Shown here in pieces: positions 12,897-26,460 of a stretch of 64,000 bases of DNA (the stretch's first letter is position 1; every line of letters begins with the position of its first letter). Source of the DNA: Oasisia sp. SBJ-2009 (taxonomy: Eukaryota > Annelida > Polychaeta > Sabellida > Siboglinidae); NCBI GenBank assembly GCA_964017155.1, contig OZ024857.1, positions 36,979,141 through 37,043,140 of the forward strand, written 5' to 3'. A program made the translations under genes and the position numbers. The notes beneath the pieces are model-generated. The model ran no database searches, was not told where the DNA came from, and was given only the letters and a program-made list of their open reading frames with translations.

Positions 12897-13877
12897 CAGG
12901 GTCACCCAAAAAAACAGAACCCATAAACATTTTCATTAATCCTACATAGGTCGATCAAATTTCTTCAAATTTGGTCAATGCTAACTTCAGTCTATGGATG
13001 ATCTGTCCACAAAGTATTAGCCACCTCAGTCAGTTTGCATAGTTGTTATGTTCTTTTCAAAATGTGCTCCAAATGTTGTGCTCGGCGTTGAAGGCACACT
13101 TGCACACGTCACGCAAAATTGTCAAAGACTCTCACACATTCCTCCTTGAGGATTTGCCTGATCTTTCCTGTGATTGCAGCCTTCAGTTCACCTATTGTTT
13201 GAGGATTGTTCTCATACACATTGTCCTTGAGATACCCCCACAGATAAAAATCTGGGGGGTTCACGTCTGGTGAATGCGCTGCCCACTCAGCATCACACCT
13301 CCGGCTGATCAGTCTGTCATCACATCGCTCTCTAAGCCAGGCTAGGGAGACATTTGATGTGTGGGGGTGGTCCCGTCTTGCTGGAACCACTGTTGATCTC
13401 GATCCATTCCTCTGCGTCATCCCAATGATGCCCAAAACTTCCTCAGTACTGCCACATAGCGCTCCGTGTTCACCGTTTGAGGTTGCTCATTTTCATCCGC
13501 CAACCAAAATGGGCCGATGATGCCGTGTTTGGATCATGTCTGGTTTTCAGATGAAGCACACTGTCTGCTGTCAGGACATGTCAACAGCAAGAATAATGTG
13601 TATTGGGGTACAGCTCCACCGCAGGATGTCTTACAGAGGCCGTTACACTCATAAAAGTGCACAGCATGGGTAGCCATTTCCAAACATGGCATCATCGGCC
13701 CATTTTAAAGCACATTTTGAAAAGAACATAAAAACTATGCAAACTGACTCAGGTGACTAAAACTTTGTGGACAGATCATCCATAGACTGAAGTGTGAATC
13801 GACCAAATTTGACAAAAAAGATGGACCTATGTAGGATTAATGAACATTGTTATGGGTTATGTTTTTTGGTCACCCTA
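12897..13877 (-). mobile_element. Mariner/Tc1-like element with long terminal inverted repeats and an internally inverted transposase
   Basis: TIRs of about 175 bp (12897-13073 and 13704-13877) begin CAGGGTCACC and TAGGGTGACC, and TA dinucleotides flank the element at 12895-12896 and 13878-13879. On the minus strand 13109-13530 encodes the C-terminal part of a DDE transposase, with WAAHSPDVNPPDFYLWGYL and NNPQTIGELKAAI. On the plus strand 13537-13690 encodes the preceding part, VWFSDEAHCLLSGHVNSKN. The two are in opposite orientations and divided by a 27-bp inverted repeat, so the element is rearranged and inactive. The N-terminal DNA-binding region is absent. Confidence 0.85.
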
Positions 13878-14127
13878 TACATCCCAGTGACAAGTGACAA
13901 CTGGCTAAGAAACGTCTATCCACAGAGGTAAAGGCCGTTTGTTTGTTAAGTTGAGCCAGGAGATTCATAATAGAATGCCTATGTTGCCCTTGCAAGAGAC
14001 AATGCTAATTACTGCTAAGATCTTGTGAGGAAGTGTGACAGCTCAACTTGAAAGACAGCCTGGAGACCAGAATAGCCTGGTGCCAGCTTAGAGCCTGACT
14101 AAAGAACACAGGGGATATTGACCTATG

Positions 14128-14176
14128 CAGTGGCCTAGCCAGGATTTTGCATTCGAGGGGCCACCAGACAACCAAG

Positions 14177-14240
<64 letters not shown>

Positions 14241-15299
14241 CAAACCCAACTCTCTTAAAATGAATACCGGCATTACAACCAACTTCGCTGACCAATGTAG
14301 CTGGCAGTTCAGAAACAAAACCATTCACATAAGACGTCAAAGTTAGAAAGTAAGAGAAAAAAATACATTATTAAAGAGACACGAACTCAAAGCCCCTATA
14401 TGACATCAACCTATAGCCGACCACCACATTCCCCACTCTACTCTCCCAAACCTACTGACAAAGAACACGACAAATACTAGCATGTACATGTAGTCACTTA
14501 CTCTGATGAAACAATAATTAAACATCCCTACCATAACAATGGCCCATGATGTGGCGTTGGCGTTCAACAAGTAACTTCACAACACGTAACGTTGCGAATT
14601 CCAATTTATTAATCAATGAAAGGAAGTGGCATTTTCCCTGTGCAAAATCCACTAGATTAATTGCTTTGGTTACAATGAGGATTGCAGCCAGGGCAAACGC
14701 TTGGAGGGGTCGAAGGGGTGATGGGAGATGCACATCACGTAAACGTAAAGCAATGTGCTCAGCTCGTGTATTACCCCAGCACACATGAATGCACTAGAAA
14801 CGATGGCACTAACAGAGAAACAACAGAAGGTCCAGATTTGCGAGGGAAAAAACAACCTGGTAAAAATAATCGTGGGTGTTAAGAGAGCTGAAAAGAGAAA
14901 ATGGATGAACCTAGCGTGGATAGTGAAGGAAAGTTCTAAGAAGAAATTGGTGAGCAGAACAAGGGCTGGTTTTGTAGAAAAAATGGCAGATGAAAAATTG
15001 GTAATGAGAGCAGGTTCCCAGAAAGTGGAGGGGAAATGGAGGTGAAGAAGACAGAAATTGCGATGGAGATTGCATTAAAAGTGACACAGAAAGAGTGGGA
15101 GAAGAATGAAAACATATATCGATAGAAGGAATTGGAGACTGCTGAAAGAAAATGTAGTAAGAGAAAAGTGAGAGGAACAAATGACAACGGAAATTAATTT
15201 TGTGACTCAATGAATGAGGCAGCCAGTTATTGGTTCTCCGTTCCCCATCCAAATTTTTCCGGGATTGGGGGCCATGTCCCCCCTTGGGCTACGCCACTG
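14128..15299. mobile_element. hAT-like non-autonomous element, 1,172 bp
   Basis: The ends are CAGTGGCCTAGCC on the left and CAGTGGCGTAGCC read from the right. They are flanked by an imperfect 8-bp duplication, GACCTATG (14120-14127) and GACTTATG (15300-15307). A (TA)n tract lies at 14179-14238. I see no recognisable transposase; the overlapping open frames are low-complexity or antisense shadows. A related left end occurs in reverse at about 19681-19823. Superfamily assignment rests on the duplication length and end sequence. Confidence 0.7.
14179..14238. repeat. (TA)n microsatellite inside a hAT-like element
   Basis: TA array about 50 bp inside the left end of the 14128-15299 element. A TA array occupies the equivalent place in the related fragment at 19.7 kb. 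Confidence 0.95.
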
Positions 15300-15648
15300 G
15301 ACTTATGGTCACTGCCATGTGCCAATCCATCCTCTGGCTCTGAGCAAACAGAAGTTGTGGTCACTGCCAGGGCCATGGAGGACATCTCCTGACAATTGTC
15401 TTCAGTAATTAGCACTGTTGGGTGAAAGAAACATTACAGTTGCAGTCAGTGGGTATTTTGAAGGTTGAAAACAACTTGTTTGATGAAAGGTGATTCGCAG
15501 TGAAAGTAATCAGTTTGGCAGGCATTACATGTGATCACGAAACAGAAATGTTGATACTACAATGTATTTGAAAAATATATTGAAAGTATTTGAAAATGTC
15601 AAATAATTAAAGAAAGTATTTAAATACAAATATTAATAGTTTAAATTT

Positions 15649-17988
15649 CTAAACATAAAATATAAATACAACTACTTTGGAAAAGTATTTAAAACTTTCA
15701 AATACAATTACAAATGTGTTTGACCCCATGTCGGTCCCTGACACCAGATTGACAGGAGTGAAGAAGGCAGTGTCTTTTCTGAAAGAAACCAGCACATGTA
15801 AAGTGATGTGAACAACGCCGCCCCAGGTTCATAAGATGGCAAATGGGGTGGTTCCACTGTCCCATCTTAATTAATATATTCAGTTTAATCCTAACAGCTA
15901 CACCAACCACATAATCTATAAGTGTAAGAAAACATTAACGTCGTTAACAATTAGTTCTCCCATTGTTGACGCCCCAGGATTTTCCATAAGATCCACTTTG
16001 TGACACGCATCTGTACATCATGAGAAACACTAAGGGTGCAACACAGTATCTGCCAAAGTACTCTGAAATTTACTGTCGTTTGAAGAAGAAATATTGACTA
16101 ATAACAAGACAAAAGTGAAAAATAAATGTTGCCTTCATCCTAAATAAAATACTTCTTACCACACCCACAGCGGCACAAGCTCCAAGTAACGCGCCTAACA
16201 ACACGTCACCCCAGTGATGTTTGTAGTCAGAGATTCTTGACAAGCAGATACCAAGAGCCAGCCACAGCATTGATGTTTGTAGGAATACCTTGACAAGGTT
16301 GAGTCGGCGACAAGTCACCCGTGCTTCTAAGTACATCTTTACCACAAATAAACATCGAGACACAATATATATGACTAAACAGTAATATAGATATCGTTAG
16401 TTTATTTGTCTGGCACTGCAGCGGTAAACATTTTCTTGACAAAACCATACCTATGCCAAGCTGCCAACATTGAACATATATCTACAAATTCAATCGTAGA
16501 TGTCCTATTTATAATACGATCTATATGCTCTCTTCTTTTGCATTGAAATTTATTTGGACAAACAAAAAATATACAAACAAATAAACAACCAGAGACCCAT
16601 AACATTTGTTTATATTAGCATAAGAAATATTGCAGTTTCAAAATTTACCATGACTATGTTATATATTCTCATGTCAGAATCATCTTTATGATTATTGTTC
16701 ATACATACATAAATTGGAAAATATCAGCACAATCGTCTTGGAGTATACAGCAAACTTAGTTTAATTAATTATTAGTTGGCTAACGTACCACAAAAAATAT
16801 CGCACAATAGGCTGACATTGAAGAGTGGCCTGATGGGAAAGATAACCTGCAAACAAATGTAACACACCATGCTGTAGGTTGAACACGGAGTAGATCTGCA
16901 TGACGGGAATAACAAACTGAAGACAACTGTAAAACACAATCCAAAAGGGTGAACTTTATGAGGGGAACACATTTAGCACACCGCGCCATAAGCTGACAGC
17001 ACATTTGCATGGCGAGGTCTTTCTCTTAGGTTTCTATCCTCCATGCACACAATCTCTTGTAGTACTAATCTAAATCATCATAAATAAAACACCATGAACA
17101 AAACAGATGCAGTAAGCTGACATAGGAGAGTGGAAACTCAGAGAGACCCTAACACAACAAATGACTCATAGAAAATCCTACTTACTGCTTTCTGTTGTAC
17201 CTACCTCATGTTTAAAGTCTTGCGCCCCTCCATAGCAGTGCAAACATCTTCCGTCACATATCGGGGCCGGTGGAACTGATCAACGCAACTAAATGCTGTA
17301 TAATTTACGTTACAGACAGCAAAGAAATGGGGTCGTAATCGACCAACTGTGAATTTGGCAACGTTGACTGCAGTAAGCTGGACACCAGCACCAAAAAGAA
17401 AGGCGTGGTAGACGTCCCAGAAAGTAACTACTTCCTGACGAACATTATATCGTCCGACTAGGTATCCATGACCGGATGTCATCCGCCCTTTTACTCCGGG
17501 AGGTAAGGCTATCTCTACTATTGCAATCTGAAATCAAACAAACAACTTGTTTAACATACACAGTAACAAAATTGAATGTGAAACAATTTCATATTACTTT
17601 TTAAAATCACGATCAGTTGCCTACTTGACAGCTGTTCACCAGTCAAAGCTTCTATATGTGATGCCTGCAAATATGATTTTGGCTTCAATCTCAAAGTCGT
17701 TGGATGCATTTTGGGAATGACCATGCAATTGTTTTGGGAATGACCAATAAATGTAATAGATTACACTTAACCAAACTTAGCGGATTGTATTTCGACAGTC
17801 AGGAATGCTAAAATATTTCAACAACGTTGTACTTACTACAATACCATTAAAAACAATGCCGATAACTATGAGAAGAATACCATCCACCGTCGAGTTTGTG
17901 TAGGGGTACATCAGGCTCTCATTTCCGCAGTAAAACCCTCGTTTGAATGGCTTTACCCCGACATGTATAGCAACCCATGCGAAATGGA
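15649..17988 (-). CDS. PLPP: Phospholipid phosphatase (LPP/PAP2 family), gene B, exons 2-6; possibly impaired
   Basis: Exons, minus strand: 17837-17988, 17205-17527, 16789-16846, 16160-16336 and a putative last exon 15649-15789. The first four have good splice sites and the same phases and lengths as gene C. The catalytic motifs are intact: KFTVGRLRP, LSFPSGHSSM and SRISDYKHHWGD, with an NYT sequon in the loop. The role would be the same lipid-phosphate hydrolysis as in gene A. Two faults are visible. The last-exon acceptor that reads GCAG in gene C reads GCTG here; an AG 11 nt downstream (TTTCTTTCAG) could be used but would shift the frame and give a different, short tail. The only exon 1 candidate (22705-22738) runs into repeat sequence. 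Body introns resemble those of gene C, so B and C are recent duplicates. It may be a decaying copy. Confidence 0.75.
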
Positions 17989-19035
17989 CTGAAAAAGATA
18001 TTTTCATTAGTTGAAGTTGGTCTGCGAGAATAAACAATTATGTTAACCACTACACGTAAGTTAGGCTTAACATCATCTTCACAAAGAACAGTTCATCTAG
18101 CCTAGGTAGAATTGTTCCCAATGCTATATGCATATTTGCTATGATATTTGCAAGCTACGCAACATGTTTTGTAATTTAACATTGGACTAACTTGCGTGCT
18201 GATATCTACTGAGTTTTAGCTGAATAGAAAACAACTATATCTATGCAAAGGATAAATCAATTATAGCTGCAGTTTGATATCTGGCAAATATGTTAAAATA
18301 TGGTTTCAACTTGCATGAGTTGTATCTAGGGTTGCGTGTTTAACATGGTTGGTAACAACTTAAGAGACTTTTATGTGCGCTAAGAATCAAAAACCACCAA
18401 TCAACGTTATACAGTATGTATATTTACAACAGTGCCTTAAAATACAATAACCATGTAAGCTTCATACCTGCATCTTCATATTGTGTTATTTTGGTTTGTT
18501 TCTGGAAGAATTTGTTTTAGATAATGTAATGATTTTGTACATGAAGTCTTTTTAAATGGTGGCTCCTCGATAGCGACTAGACGGTCTTACAGGAGTTTCT
18601 CAATTATATACACCATTACCATGTTTGCTCTGACTTTTATATTTGCGTTGTTCTGAGCTGTTTGTCATTGATGTATTGTATGTGTGCATTGTTTGAAATA
18701 CTGGTCGAATAAAACAAAATTATTCTTCTCCAGCCAATAAGTGTACAACTTATTTAAGATGGGTAATATAAAATTTCAAATTAGACAGACAAAATCAGCT
18801 GTCCACTTACTGAATCTAACCCTATCTCTTGTCACAGGGGAGTTCTTATTAGGTAAACGTGACTAATAATTTAGGCCAGTTAAATAAAATTTCCAAATAT
18901 GGCAAAATCGCAGGGCATTTCTGTCAAATTCAAAATTTGACACCTCAGTGGTAGTCAGTGACTCAGTGCATTTGTTCCATCAAACTGTTGTACATGAATT
19001 GGTTAATAAGCCAGTTAGGAGTTTCAACTATGCAT
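17989..19035. other. Intron 1 sequence of PLPP-B, paralogous to intron 1 of PLPP-C
   Basis: Similarity to 29746-30720 continues upstream of exon 2 (shared words near 18060-18120 and 18900-19030). It stops at about 19.03 kb, where B and C diverge. No exon was recognised. The breakpoint lies inside intron 1. Confidence 0.6.
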
Positions 19036-19171
19036 GCGCCAAATACTCCGGGTCAGAGGGCAATCAACATAACCAAACTACACGTGCCTGTTTAAGAGAT
19101 ACAGAAGTTCGAGTTTGTCGTCTTATTTCTTGATTTATGTAAACAGTTTAATTTGTTTAATCTTTGCCTGC

Positions 19172-19348
19172 ATGACCGATTTTGATGAGTTTCGTTTGTG
19201 GAAGAAAGACAGACCTCAGGAGTATTTACGTATCAGAGGGCGGCCAACAGCCGGTAATAAAGACGAACTAATATCGCTGGCATTTGGTAAAACAACTATA
19301 TGTGACATGTATCCAATTCATGGAATAAACCGCAGGTTCGGATATTGA
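19172..19348 (+). pseudogene. SAP-like domain fragment, probably transposon-derived
   Basis: A 58-codon open frame encodes FDEFRLWKKDRPQEYLRIRG followed by RPTAGNKDELISLAF. The helix-extended-helix spacing with a GNKDEL turn resembles SAP-type DNA-binding motifs found at the start of some repeat-encoded proteins. It stops soon after, has no visible splice partners and sits in repeat-rich intron sequence of PLPP-B. Assignment is by eye and weak. Confidence 0.3.
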
Positions 19349-19506
19349 ACAGAGCTTATTACATTGTAGCATGTACAAGGTATTTTATTTTGCATGCTAA
19401 GTAACATCTATGTCAAATTCGTGAATGTTTGTGACAAGTCAAAATATGGGCACTTGTGACTATTTACAATTTACATGTAGAATCGGAACCAAAATAAGTG
19501 TTTGCT

Positions 19507-19823
<317 letters not shown>

Positions 19824-21101
19824 GGCTTGAACAATAGCATACTACTATAGACAAAAGGAACAGTGGGTATACTGAAGTAGTAGACAAAGTCCCAGGTGCT
19901 GAAACACAATGTTGTAATATTTTATTTATGTTTATCATTATTTATTTTTATCATCTCATCAACACATATTTCAAATGAGCGGCAACACACACATAATTGT
20001 TCACACCAATATCACTCCTTGGGTTGGAACCAATGACATGATCATATAAGATATCCATTATTTTGATCATAATCTCGTCCATGCATCATTGTAGCCTTTT
20101 TCTGAAAACAAACGGGCAGACACAATCACACAAGAAATTGTTTCGTTAATAAAATATCACAAATATCAAAAGGACGTCATGTGCAGTTAAAAACCGTGTC
20201 TTATCTGCAATGACTATATCCTTCCAATGACCGTGTCCAGAAGTTTGTATTCATAGTTCTTTCATGTGACATCTATGTACAAAATCAGTCACACATATCA
20301 AGCAAACACACTGTTACGGAATTAGAACATGTTTCTTACGAAAATAGACTGGCAAAATCAAAAGCTCACAAAAGACGCAATGGTCAAAACCGTGTGTCCT
20401 ACCTGCATATAGTGTAAAATTATAGTGTAAAAAGTGTATGGACGATTTTTATCTAGTTCAAATTTTGAGTCATGAGTATATTTGTTATTTAATTAGCCAT
20501 TCAAAAACGATTTAGTCACAATGCATGGGGCATGGCATGGCCACCAGTGCAGTGGCAGTGTCATTCACTCGACATTGACAGTGACATTGTCATTGCATGG
20601 TTACGTGTGTTCAGACGAGCACTGGTTTATGGATTGGAATGTTTAAAATACAGAAATTGTGGAAACCAAACAACAATATAATCGTGTGATCCTAATTTCA
20701 CGATGTCGCTGTCTCTACTTACTTCTGACAGGGTTCTGACATTGAAGTTTGAACGATCCAGGCATCATTCGACGCCGACGACAACGACGTTGGCGTTGCT
20801 ACCGAATTTCTGTGATATAATATATAATATATTCCTCTATTTTTGTGAACACTGCTTCAAGGGGCGTCTATATTTGAGAACTTGCACTTGCAGGCTTTTC
20901 GTAACCGATGCTTCTGTTTTTGTAACGTGGGTTTGCACCATTCCATAGCAAATTGTTCACAGTAAAGCTCATCAAAAAATGTAAGTGAATTTTTCCAAAT
21001 CAGTATCTGCCATTTTTAAGAAGGTCGAAGTTCAACTTAGTCTTAGTGCTGTCATCTCGTTGATTGTTTAGTCCGAGTGACTCATAGACATAGTCATACG
21101 A

Positions 21102-21178
21102 GCAGGGGCGTCGATCCGGTTTTAAAAGTGGGGGGGGGGGGACGGGGACCAATGTATATACACATATATGTATGCACA

Positions 21179-21257
<79 letters not shown>

Positions 21258-21917
21258 GTCATATAATATATATTATAATATGTCAAGTTTTTGTCAAATA
21301 TAAGTTTTTCTTTAAATATAAAACAGTTAATTGTTGGTCTGGTGCTAATTCTAAACTGAAAGCTTTATGTTATGCTATTTATAGTAGATATGTTGGCAAC
21401 ATATATTTGAATAGGGGCCAAGGCCTACCCCAATCACTGAACATTTGGGGGTAGACTTTGCACCCAACACTGCTTGCCTGATTCATAGAGTGACAAGATG
21501 TAGAGCTTTACAGGGGTGCCTGCCTGTGTAAGACTTCCCAATCCCACCTTTTGGAAAAGAAATTTGTCATCACTAAAATGAGATCAAATTACACAAAGTG
21601 CATAAATCCTCTGGTTCCGCCGTAGGCGATATAAATATCCACCATGGCGACCAGGCTGCAATCCAAGGGGTGACAGGGCAAACAAAAATTAATAATCTAT
21701 TATGTGCTTGATATATCAATACAAGGGTGCAAAATGACAGAGCCCGGCATGATGAATATGTACTGGACTTAGATCAAGTTGCGGGCTGCTGCCAACCAAG
21801 CAATTTATCTAGTGATTTTCCACTAGGTAGTCGGAAGTTTAGTTCTTATTATTAATTTTACTACTAGACCGATGTAGGGTTTTTAAGAGAGGGGAGTGAT
21901 CAGTCTCGCTATATATA

Positions 21918-21953
<36 letters not shown>

Positions 21954-22704
21954 TGTATGTATGTATGTGAGGACATTTCCTATGCTGACCCCTCAGGCCG
22001 AAAAGTGGTGGGACGCATCCCCCTTGTCCCCCACTGATCGACGCCATGATGTGCCTGTGTAGAACTTCCCAATCCAACATTTTGGCAAAGAAATTTGTCA
22101 TCACTCAAATGGGAATATGTTTCACAAAGTGCAGGAATCCGCCGCTTCTGCCGTAGGCGATAAGCATCAAGCAGGCGAGGGGTGAAAATGTCATCATTTA
22201 AAATGTGCTTAATGGCTAGAGCCTATTAATGATATCAACACAAGGTTGATAGAGCCCGGCAGCGGCTTACATTTTTCCGGTAGTGGCCTTTCTGCGTATC
22301 CGCGACAAATTTAAAATCATCATTGTGCAGCGAAATAACAGCATTTTTGGTATAAATGCCACGGGCTGTTCGATAACTCTCCTGTGATGACTACTGTGAA
22401 GAGTTGTCTAAAATTTCGTTCAATACATTAAAATATTACGTTTGTTTAAATAACTATCAAGGATTATGGCGCACTAACAGCAAATCATGCCCGAAAAAAC
22501 ATGTTTGCCTCGTGTTAATTTGCGATAAATAACTTTGCTGAACTTCATATCGCAAGTTTATTGTCTAGCTAGTCCTATGTAGCGGCTTTTAAGAGAGAGG
22601 AGTGTTGAGTCAGGCTATATGCCTCGCAATTTTTCTGAACTGAAAAGTGGGGGGGACAATTCCTATGCTGTCCCCCCACCCTGAAAAGTGGGGGGACGCG
22701 TCCC
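21102..22704. mobile_element. Nested transposon cluster with GGGGCGTCGATC-type ends
   Basis: A left end AGGGGCGTCGATCCGG at about 21102 is mirrored by CCCCCACTGATCGACGCC ending near 22045. Internally, 21518-21912 and 22049-22620 are diverged direct copies sharing CCGTAGGCGATA, AAGAAATTTGTCATCACT and a TTTAAGAGAG.GGAGTG end. (TA)n at 21179-21254 and (TATG)n at 21911-21968 lie inside. The right edge (22660-22704) has the self-complementary GGGGACGCGTCCC word abutting the PLPP-B exon 1 remnant. The family is unidentified and no transposase was seen. Confidence 0.55.
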
Positions 22705-22738
22705 GCAAAATATTAAATAACGTTCGCATGCACGCCAT
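22705..22738 (-). pseudogene. Truncated exon 1 of PLPP gene B
   Basis: Minus-strand ATG at 22736-22738 opens MACMRTLFNIL, resembling the start of gene A (MACKQTMFLRILL) and lying just downstream of the duplicated promoter block. In A and C this coding exon is 61 bp and ends with CTAG before the donor. Here similarity stops after about 34 bp at a repeat boundary (GGGACGCGTCC), with no donor in phase. It is most simply an exon interrupted by a mobile element or rearrangement. Confidence 0.5.
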
Positions 22739-22739
22739 G

Positions 22740-23390
22740 TCCTTGATAATGATTCCCACGGCGTCTGCAGCATACCACGCCCAAATGTCGCCCCCTTGCG
22801 GATAGAACATCAAAACCTTCCGCTATACGAAGATCCGATAGATGGCACAACATGTCGTCGATCGATACCAGACAAAAATTAACAATCGTCATTAGGCCAA
22901 GTAAAATATATTATTACCCCTTTCCCGAGTAAATTTACTGCGTAATATAATGCTAATGAGAGACTAGACATTATAAGGGTGCGGGTTTTTATTTTTTGAA
23001 AGCTGTGGAGAAGTTAGTGCCTATCAACTGGGCTACCCTTGGCAAAAAATTCTATAGAAAACTATAGATTTTCTATAGATTTCTATAGAATTCTGTAGAA
23101 TTCTATAGAATTTTGCAGTTTTCTATAGCATTCTACAGAATTTTCTATAGATTTTGTCTGTCCTAAAGTTTTCTATATAATTGTATAGATTTTCTATAGT
23201 TTTCTAAAGAATTTTCTATAGATTTTGTGTGTCCTAAAGTATAGAAAATATAATTTTATAGATTTTTCTATAGTTTGGTAAAGAATTCTATAGATTTTTC
23301 TATAGAAAACTATTGGCAAAAATCCTATAGAATATTCTATAGAAAATTTAAAGTGTTTTTTGGCCAAGGGTATTCTCAACCATTAACAGC
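22740..23390 (-). promoter_or_regulatory. Duplicated copy of the PLPP-A promoter region (upstream of PLPP-B)
   Basis: Direct-orientation paralogue of about 7792-8127, sharing TGCAGCATACCACGCCCAAA and GATGGCACAACATGT. It is interrupted by the MITE at 23036-23370, which is absent from the A copy. If B is transcribed, this is its likely promoter region. Confidence 0.55.
23036..23370. mobile_element. Tc1/mariner-type MITE, 335 bp, TA target duplication
   Basis: The ends are CCCTTGGCAAAAAA and, from the right, CCCTTGGCCAAAAAA. TA flanks both sides (23034-23035, 23371-23372). The paralogous site at about 8105 reads GGGCTATTCTC with no insert, that is, an empty site with one TA. The interior is AT-rich and made of imperfect TTCTATAGAA palindromes. 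There is no coding capacity. Confidence 0.85.
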
Positions 23391-23589
23391 TTCAAGTAGG
23401 TATCTCCGAAAATGTATGTCTTACAAATAGACCTTTAGTCTAGTCTCTAGATACAGCTCTATGTTCTTTGACTTGGTGCGAATCTCAGTTTTTTATTATG
23501 CAGGAAGTCGTATTTAGAGGAATGGCTATATTAACAATTACAGGATTGTGGGTCACTTTTTAAAATTGAGTGCTAATGAGAAATTATGA

Positions 23590-26460
23590 TTCTTTGTTGC
23601 AATAAATAGCAAAATATCTCAACATCTGGTCATTTAAACCCTGGTTTTAAGTTTTAATAAAACAGTTTTATCAATGAAATTAACAATTACGTGTTTGCAG
23701 GTAAATTTGCCAAATATAAAATTATTGATTTATTTGCACTGTGTAGCTGTCAAATATAAATATGTTTACACTAATTCCATGGTGCAACAAATAAACAATA
23801 TTAAAATGCAATACTTGTTTTGTTATGACATCCATCTACAAAATTAGTTTTTGAATCAGGAAAAAGTGTACAACAACACGGTAACAATAATGTACATTTA
23901 TAAAACACATACATACAAAACAGGTTCATAACATATGAGGCAGTAACAGAAAACAACATGTCATTGTATAATAACGAAAGATTCTGTACAATTTGAAGAG
24001 CAATTAAATTTAAAATATTTATATTGTATAAAACACTAGGAAATGTGTCTGTTACTAACCCATGTTATCTGTGACATCAACTGAAATAAAACAAGTGTGT
24101 AGGTCACATATAAAAACACACAAAAATGTGTAAAACAGTTACTGCAACATGCAACTAACTATAACATGACAACTCTGAAATACTCAAGTATGTTGCACTC
24201 AGCCACCCCCACATTTGTATATAAACATATAATCCTAGAAGTACCACAGGTCATCCCCTCCATCAGGAGAGACAGGATATACAACCTCGGAGTCTTGCAA
24301 AATTGAACGAGGGTTCAAAACGAAACTGATATAATTAGATATGTATATATATATATATATATTATACTAATAGCAGCATCAGCAGCATATATGCAATGTT
24401 TGTCTGCCGTTTGGAGTCTTAGTTATGTCGATACCATGTATTAAAACAATTGTTAGCATGTACAGTACATATAATGATTTGCCTCTAAAAATATTTGTTT
24501 ATGATGTTGATAGCATTGTTCTAGAAGGTTGTATATCTTATCTCTCATATTGGAGCAGTCTTTAGAACATATATATCTATGTGATCTTTCCAGTTAACAC
24601 TGTAAAATTATATGAACTCTGGATGTGAATTGTTCTGATAGTAACATCCTGTTAACCACTGATTATAGAAAACCTATAATTATAGTGTAAAATTACAAAC
24701 ATAATGTATATACATCAGACAATGCAAATGCTGATGACATAGTAATACAAGTCCATAATAATTCAAGGCCAGTTGTGGCATTTAATTATTAATTAGTATC
24801 ATACGTATCTTATGCCAAAGCAGTTGATACACCTTGTAAGTAACATAACATGAAGTTTCTCATTAACAGATAATATTACCCATTACAACTTAACACGTGT
24901 AACTGCAAACCAATATATACGGGCAATCTAGTTAATATATTATTTACTGAAACCATTGTAAAACGTTATGCTACTTTGTAATGGGCTGGTTCTAAGTTTG
25001 GCTCCAGGTGCAGTGTGCCCACCAGCCACTGTTCACAATGTCAAACAGACATGTAAATTGTGAACACAATACAATGAGCTACCACATATAAACATTTTTT
25101 TTACACATTTTATACTATTAGAATAGTAATTAATTTTCAGGCAAGGGTGATTGTTCTAATTGTATACAGAAATGTTTCTATATATTAGAAGTAATAATTC
25201 TACTGAAGACACTTTGCCCACTAAATTACATTTAGCTGCAGCCTTGAATTCAGTGATTGCAATTTGGGTGTACTGATTGCAAAATGTACAAATTGAACAC
25301 AACACATTCAGGTTATATATCCACTCACTGTTGCCAATATTGCAAGCATTGGAAGGATTAACAGCAAAGCCCTTGTAGTTTAGCATGTTCACAGTGTTAC
25401 GAAGATAATTAAAAAATTAAGAAATCTGCTTACAAATCACATTTTGCAAATTATATGCCACATATAATTCAAGGTAGCATAATTGATGCCAGATGGTTTA
25501 GCTTCAAAATCTGTTGATATTCAGTATGATCGCAACATTGCTATATTTAGGAACGTCGCACTTGTGCTGTACTATATTTAAGAACATCGCAGTTGTGCTG
25601 AATATCAATATTTCGATATTCAAAATTGGAAACGTTGTCCTTGGCTTATTCAGGGCTGCTTGGTATGCAGTATACTTTCAACATATTTTACTACACGTGT
25701 AGTCTTAAAAATATTACATTAATTCGTACAACAAGAAGGGGAATAGACAACTTCTCTTTAAGGCTGGTTTACATGAACAATTATGGCCAGTATTGTTGCA
25801 TGATATCACGCTGCAAGAATGAATCATGAAAATATCCCCACAATGCCAAATAATAAGGCCAAATTATTGCTACAACTGTGTAGAATGAATATGAACAGCT
25901 CCCAATTTGGGTTGACGGCCAGTCAGAGTTTTGAAGCAGCAGCCAATCACCATCAGACTGTCAATGCATACATCTTGGCTCTTACCAATCCTCAAATCAG
26001 GTGTGGTACAAACCTAGATCTAAACTGCAGTGTCTGTAGATACTGGACACTTAAACATGTTATTTACTGGCACATTAGTGTGACAAATGGTTTACCTGCC
26101 CAACTCAGACCCAAATCCTACATATGAACCAGCATAGCTTCTTTAGTTCATGCAGATTTAAATGACATTAGCTGAGTGGGCCGCAGATGGATGATTATCA
26201 TCCTGATCTTTTTGTACAACCTCGGCATGTGTCACATTGGTTGACAATGTGGATACCTCATCGATGATGTGCGTTGGGAGATCAAACGCCGAGGGTGAGG
26301 ACAATCTCAACACATACCTCACCTACAACACAACATATTGCTCTAGATGGTCTGAGGAAGTCTTCTATCAATGTACTGCCATTGACCCTTTAGGGAGTAG
26401 CAGTAGCAGTAAAAGCTATATTTCATGATGGTGACCATGCCACATGGTACATCGTTATTT
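23590..26460. repeat. B-C intergenic block, paralogous to the A-B block
   Basis: See 8346-12650. The 23700-24335 part is inverted relative to the A-B copy and the rest is direct. Local differences include extra sequence at about 24600-24770. No coding exon was recognised; the open frames at 25.8-26.4 kb are not conserved in the paralogue. Confidence 0.8.

Noticed and set aside
14518..15252. Several overlapping frames of 60-113 codons on both strands
   Set aside because: All lie inside the hAT-like element, overlap each other and show no recognised motif.
16772..17010. Minus-strand frames joining upstream sequence to the PSGH motif
   Set aside because: Only 16789-16846 is exon; the upstream part is intron read through the acceptor.
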